The notes under the pieces are model-generated. The model was not told the DNA's origin. It saw only the letters and a program-made list of their open reading frames with translations, and ran no database searches. The position numbers and the translations under genes are program-made. A stretch of 15,346 nucleotides of DNA from JAICUY01 sp038250515 (GTDB lineage: Bacteria; Chloroflexota; Limnocylindria; QHBO01), in NCBI GenBank assembly GCA_038250515.1, contig JBBSCG010000045.1, forward strand, positions 1-15,346. Reading direction: 5' to 3'. Shown piece after piece: positions 12,521 to 15,346 of this stretch (position 1 is the stretch's first letter; every line of letters starts with the position of its first letter).

Positions 12521-13290
12521 GCACGCTGATCTTCGACTGTGACGGCGTGCTGGCCGACACCGAGCGGTACGGCCACCTGCCCGCCTTTAACCAGATGTTC
12601 CGGGAGTTCAGGCTGCCGGCCGAGTGGTCCGAGGAGGAGTACGGCCGACGGCTCCAGATCGGCGGCGGCAAGGAGCGCATGGCGAGCCTCCTGACGCCCG
12701 AATTCGTGGCCGAGGCCGGGCTGCCGAACGAGCACGAGGCACAGCTCGCCGAGGTCGCGCGCTGGCACAAACGGAAGACGGCGATCTACACCGAGATGGT
12801 GGCCGCTGGGAAGCTCCCTGCGCGCCCGGGCATCGCGCGCATCATCCGCGACGCCCAGGACGCGGGCTGGACACTCGCGGTCGCGTCGACCTCCGCAAAG
12901 CCGTCTGTGGTCGCGATTCTCGAATGCGCCGTGGGCAAGGAGCGAGCGGACCGATTCGACCTCGTCCTCGCCGGAGATATCGTCCCTCGCAAGAAGCCGG
13001 CACCCGACATCTACCTCCTCGCCCTCGAGCGCCTCGGCGTTCCGCCGGCCGAGGTGCTGGTCGTCGAGGACTCACGCAACGGCCTGCTCGCCGTCTCCGG
13101 AGCGCACCTACGCTGCGTGATAACCGTCAACGCGTACACTGAAGAGGAGGACCACAGCGAAGCGATCCTCGTCGTGACATCACTCGGCGACCCGGGGGGC
13201 GAGCGGACGTGCGTGATCGCGAACCGCAGCCGTGCTCGCCCGGGCGACTACATCACGCTCGCCGATCTCGAGGCCTGCCTGGCTTCCTGA
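12517..13290 (+). CDS. HAD-superfamily phosphohydrolase (CbbY/beta-phosphoglucomutase-like)
   Basis: The GTG at 12517 overlaps the aldolase stop as GTGA. A TTG one codon earlier is possible. The 257-residue protein has all HAD motifs. Motif I is FDCDGVLADTE with nucleophile D7 and acid/base D9; motif II is AVASTSAKP (about 122-129); motif III is PRKKPAPDIY (about 158-165); motif IV is VVEDSRNG (about 182-189). A helical C1 cap lies between motifs I and II (about 15-100). Such enzymes dephosphorylate sugar phosphates or isomerise them. Cbb-type HADs are often neighbours of aldolases. In this operon it may remove phosphate from a sugar phosphate made or used by the aldolase, or clear an inhibitory by-product. 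The C-terminal 35 residues, including GERTCVIANRSRARPGDY, extend beyond the core. Confidence 0.88.
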   Translation: MSTLIFDCDGVLADTERYGHLPAFNQMFREFRLPAEWSEEEYGRRLQIGGGKERMASLLTPEFVAEAGLPNEHEAQLAEVARWHKRKTAIYTEMVAAGKLPARPGIARIIRDAQDAGWTLAVASTSAKPSVVAILECAVGKERADRFDLVLAGDIVPRKKPAPDIYLLALERLGVPPAEVLVVEDSRNGLLAVSGAHLRCVITVNAYTEEEDHSEAILVVTSLGDPGGERTCVIANRSRARPGDYITLADLEACLAS

Positions 13291-13328
13291 GCGCTCCGTT
13301 ATCGGCGAGTCCTCGAAGGGAGGCCCGG

Positions 13329-14003
13329 ATGCCAGAATCGTCGATGGATGACGTCGACCTTGTGCTCAAGACGATGGCCCAGACCATCGTCGACAACGCG
13401 GTCTATTTCGCGCAGCTCGACTCGATCGTGGGTGACGGCGACTTCGGCTACTCGCTGCGGAACGGCTTCGAGGTCGTGCTCAGCGACTTCGACGCTCTCG
13501 ACCGCACAAGCGTCGGCAGCGTGCTGAAGAAGGTCGGGCTCATTATCAGCGGCAAGGTCGGCGGCGTAAGCGGGCCGATCTGGGGGACGGCCTTCCTGCG
13601 CGCGGCGGACGCCGCGGGCGGCAAGGTCGACCTGAATGGTGAGGACGTCATCGCGATACTGCGGGCGTCGATCGCCGGGATCATGCAGCGCGGCAGCGCG
13701 TCGCTGGGCGAGAAAACGTTGCTCGACGCACTTGTTCCCGCATCGGACAGCCTCGAACAGAGCCTGTCCGATCCCGCAACGGCCGGGGACCGCGGGATCG
13801 CGGCGATCAAGCGCGCCGCGGACGTCGCGACGAAGGCGGCCGAAGAGACGAAGTCGATGATCGCGATGCGCGGCCGCGCCGCGTATACCGGGGAACGAAG
13901 CATCGGTTCGGTTGACGCCGGCGCGATCGCCATCGGCGTGATCCTCCAGGCCATCAGCGCCGCCTGGCGCGAAAAGTACGGGAAGGTGGAGACAGAAGCA
14001 TGA
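13329..14003 (+). CDS. dhaL: Dihydroxyacetone kinase ADP-binding subunit DhaL
   Basis: The ATG at 13329 has GGGAGG about five bases upstream and yields a 224-residue protein. Longer in-frame starts (13209) lie inside the HAD gene and are rejected. DhaL binds the nucleotide through Mg ions held by three aspartates, here D31, D36 and D38 in LDSIVGDGDFG. Further family segments are GKVGGVSGPIWGTAFL, the SLGEKTLLDALVPASD region and RGRAAYTGERSIGSVDAGA near the C-terminus. After D38 the usual His of E. coli-type DhaL (GDADHG) is Phe. The gene overlaps dhaK by ATGA, so the two subunits are coupled. No DhaM phosphocarrier is visible, which favours direct ATP use rather than PTS-linked phosphorylation, although dhaM could lie elsewhere. 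Confidence 0.93.
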   Translation: MPESSMDDVDLVLKTMAQTIVDNAVYFAQLDSIVGDGDFGYSLRNGFEVVLSDFDALDRTSVGSVLKKVGLIISGKVGGVSGPIWGTAFLRAADAAGGKVDLNGEDVIAILRASIAGIMQRGSASLGEKTLLDALVPASDSLEQSLSDPATAGDRGIAAIKRAADVATKAAEETKSMIAMRGRAAYTGERSIGSVDAGAIAIGVILQAISAAWREKYGKVETEA

Positions 14004-14995
14004 ACAAGTTCGTGAACGACCCGAAGCAGTTCGTCCCCGAGATGCTCAAGGGGATCGAGCTCGCCAGCGACGGCGCGCTCAAGTACGTGCCGGCGTACAA
14101 CCTGATCATGCGCGCGGACATGCCGAGCGATGACAAGGTGTCGATTCTCCAGGGCTCTGGCTCGGGGCACGAGCCGGCGCACACGATGATCGTGGGCAAG
14201 GGAATGCTCGACGCCGCCTGTCCGGGCGACGTGTTCGCCGGGCCGCCGGTGGATTTCGTGGTGGAGACCTCGAAGCTCCTGAACTCCAAGAAGGGGCTGC
14301 TTCACATCGTTAACAACTACACCGGCGACCGCACGGCGTGGGAGATGGGCCGCGAGCTGTGCGAAGCCGATGGGATGCGCGTCGAGACGCTCCTCGTCAA
14401 CGACGACGTGGCGGTCAAGGACTCGCTCTACACCGTCGGGCGGCGCGGCGTGGCCGGCAACTTCTTCGTCATCAAAGCCGTTGGCGCCGCAGCGGAGAGC
14501 GGCGCCGAGCTGGATGAGCTGGTCCGCATCGGCAACAAAGTCATCGGGTCCGTGCGCACCATGGGCATCGCGCTCAGCTCGTGCACGCCGCCGGTCCGCG
14601 GCACACCGCTGTTCGAGATCGCCGACGACGAGATGGAGGTCGGCATCGGCATCCACGGCGAGCCGGGCCGCCAGCGAACGAAGCTCGTGCCTGCGACCGA
14701 GATCGTCGACATCCTGCTCGGCGCGGTCGTGTCCGACCTGCCGTTCGAGTCAGGCGACCGCGTTGCGCTCATGATCAACGGTCTCGGCGGCACCCCGATC
14801 AGCGAGCTGTACCTGCTGTACGGCATCGCGCACCAGAAGCTCGCTGAGAAGGGCATCGAGGTCGCCCGGAGCTACGTCGGCGAGTACTGCACATCGCTGG
14901 AGATGGCGGGGGCGTCACTCACGATGCTCAAGGTCGACGACGAGCTGATGGAGCTGCTGCTGGCGCCAGCGGAAGTCGCCATCCGCGTCTTCTGA
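14000..14995 (+). CDS. dhaK: Dihydroxyacetone kinase substrate-binding subunit DhaK
   Basis: This complete 331-residue subunit binds dihydroxyacetone covalently as a hemiaminal through an active-site His, H219 in GIGIHGEPGR (E. coli H218). The other site residues are present: G54 and H57 in GSGSGHEPAH, and D110 in NNYTGD. Other signatures are DAACPGDVFAGPPVDF, GRRGVAGNFFVIKAVGAAAE, MINGLGGTPISELY and SYVGEYCTSLEMAGASL. With DhaL it would phosphorylate dihydroxyacetone, or a close ketose such as erythrulose, to DHAP or the corresponding phosphate. It is the last gene of the operon, and a perfect nine-pair hairpin lies 28 bases after its TGA. Related actinobacterial DhaK proteins act on four-carbon ketoses, so specificity is open. 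Confidence 0.95.
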   Translation: MNKFVNDPKQFVPEMLKGIELASDGALKYVPAYNLIMRADMPSDDKVSILQGSGSGHEPAHTMIVGKGMLDAACPGDVFAGPPVDFVVETSKLLNSKKGLLHIVNNYTGDRTAWEMGRELCEADGMRVETLLVNDDVAVKDSLYTVGRRGVAGNFFVIKAVGAAAESGAELDELVRIGNKVIGSVRTMGIALSSCTPPVRGTPLFEIADDEMEVGIGIHGEPGRQRTKLVPATEIVDILLGAVVSDLPFESGDRVALMINGLGGTPISELYLLYGIAHQKLAEKGIEVARSYVGEYCTSLEMAGASLTMLKVDDELMELLLAPAEVAIRVF

Positions 14996-15022
14996 TCTCG
15001 TCGCGGGCCCTTCTCACCGTCA

Positions 15023-15050
15023 CTGCGGCCGGTCATGACGTCGGCCGCAG
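15023..15050 (+). terminator. Hairpin terminator after dhaK
   Basis: CTGCGGCCG (15023-15031) pairs perfectly with CGGCCGCAG (15042-15050) around a ten-base loop. The loop contains the palindrome GTCATGAC together with the adjoining stem G. The hairpin starts 28 bases after the dhaK stop. The following CCGTTCTTCC is only weakly T-rich, so it is a GC-rich hairpin terminator candidate rather than a textbook intrinsic one. It lies between the aldolase-DhaK operon and the opposing acetyl-CoA synthetase remnant. Confidence 0.6.
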
Positions 15051-15205
15051 CCGTTCTTCCGGACCGCGACACACGCATGCGGGCATGCACGCCGGCCCTG
15101 AACAGCGGCGGCGCTATCAGGGCGTGGCACCAGTCCGGCCAGCTGACGACTTGATGGCACTATGCATACCAGCGGGCCCAGAACCGGCGCATCGACTGGA
15201 TCCTG

Positions 15206-15346
15206 ATAGCCGTCCTCGTCGACGTGCGCCGCGTCGCCGACGTAGTAGACCTCCTGCCCGGGGATGCGCCGCCAGTAGTCGGTCACGTAGCGCTCCGGCT
15301 CGCCCCACAGGGTGGTGATCAGGCCAGGGAACGGCCGCCGGAGGAC
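15206..15346 (-). pseudogene. Acetyl-CoA synthetase fragment, truncated
   Basis: On the minus strand, open to the window edge, the frame reads LRRPFPGLITTLWGEPERYV, then TDYWRRIPGQEVYYVGDAAH and VDEDGY. This matches the AMP-forming acetyl-CoA synthetase segment with W.G.PERY...Y....G.Y..GD.A..DEDGY, just before the hinge region. In complete enzymes DGY is followed by a WI.GR.DDVINV.GHR stretch and about 120 residues. Here the frame turns into unrelated sequence after Y at 15206 and ends at a stop near 15020. The C-terminal domain with the acetylatable Lys is therefore missing. The N-terminal part lies outside the window, so the gene is called broken from its 3' end only. Confidence 0.6.

Noticed and set aside
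13209..13328. Longer start for dhaL at 13209
   Set aside because: It would lie inside the HAD gene and add an Arg/Ser-rich stretch foreign to DhaL. The ATG at 13329 has a proper ribosome-binding site.
15085..15205. Plus-strand reading with WHYAYQRAQNRRIDWI near 15150-15200
   Set aside because: It looks protein-like in short stretches, but the frame contains a stop and I recognise no family.

Overview
This is a GC-rich bacterial window that mixes intact operons with accessory DNA full of gene debris. TTG and GTG starts, ATGA/GTGA gene overlaps, an IS6110-like insertion sequence, a carbonic anhydrase resembling mycobacterial Rv1284, an MmyB-type regulator fragment and an F420-type nitroreductase fragment point to Actinomycetota or a high-GC Chloroflexota lineage. 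I cannot decide between these two from the sequence. No rRNA, CRISPR array or complete tRNA was found.

Layout. At 1-1567 the tail of an RHS/YD-repeat protein is cut by an IS3-family element (90 to about 1337, minus strand). The right end of that element is fused to the remains of a tyrosine recombinase. At 1591-2266 lies a frameshifted lipoprotein gene. After 440 bases with no gene comes a solitary SdhA/FrdA-type flavoprotein subunit (2709-4463, minus). From 4656 to 11220 the window is punctuated by four copies (A-D) of an unusual direct repeat. Its core in the three full copies is an identical 48-base 3' half of a tRNA-Val(GAC), including the encoded CCA. Between copies A and B lie a GNAT acetyltransferase stub, a translationally coupled TetR regulator plus PEP-synthase/rifampicin-phosphotransferase-like enzyme, and back-to-back stubs of a nitroreductase and an MmyB-type regulator. 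Copy C is rearranged and carries a long imperfect hairpin. Between C and D sit a divergent pair: a TerC-family membrane protein and a beta-carbonic anhydrase.

From 11666 to 14995 there is a tight four-gene operon on the plus strand: class II ketose-bisphosphate aldolase (GatY/KbaY-like), HAD phosphohydrolase, DhaL and DhaK. Three of its junctions are coupled or closely spaced. Aldolase and dihydroxyacetone kinase share dihydroxyacetone phosphate (DHAP), so the operon probably handles a short ketose or dihydroxyacetone. The substrate cannot be read from sequence. A strong hairpin at 15023-15050 probably ends the operon. The window closes with a truncated acetyl-CoA synthetase fragment on the minus strand.

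The observation most worth following up is the repeat family. tRNA 3' halves starting at the anticodon loop are classic tyrosine-integrase attachment cores. Here they recur in direct orientation between small cargo blocks, and copy A abuts a truncated gene.
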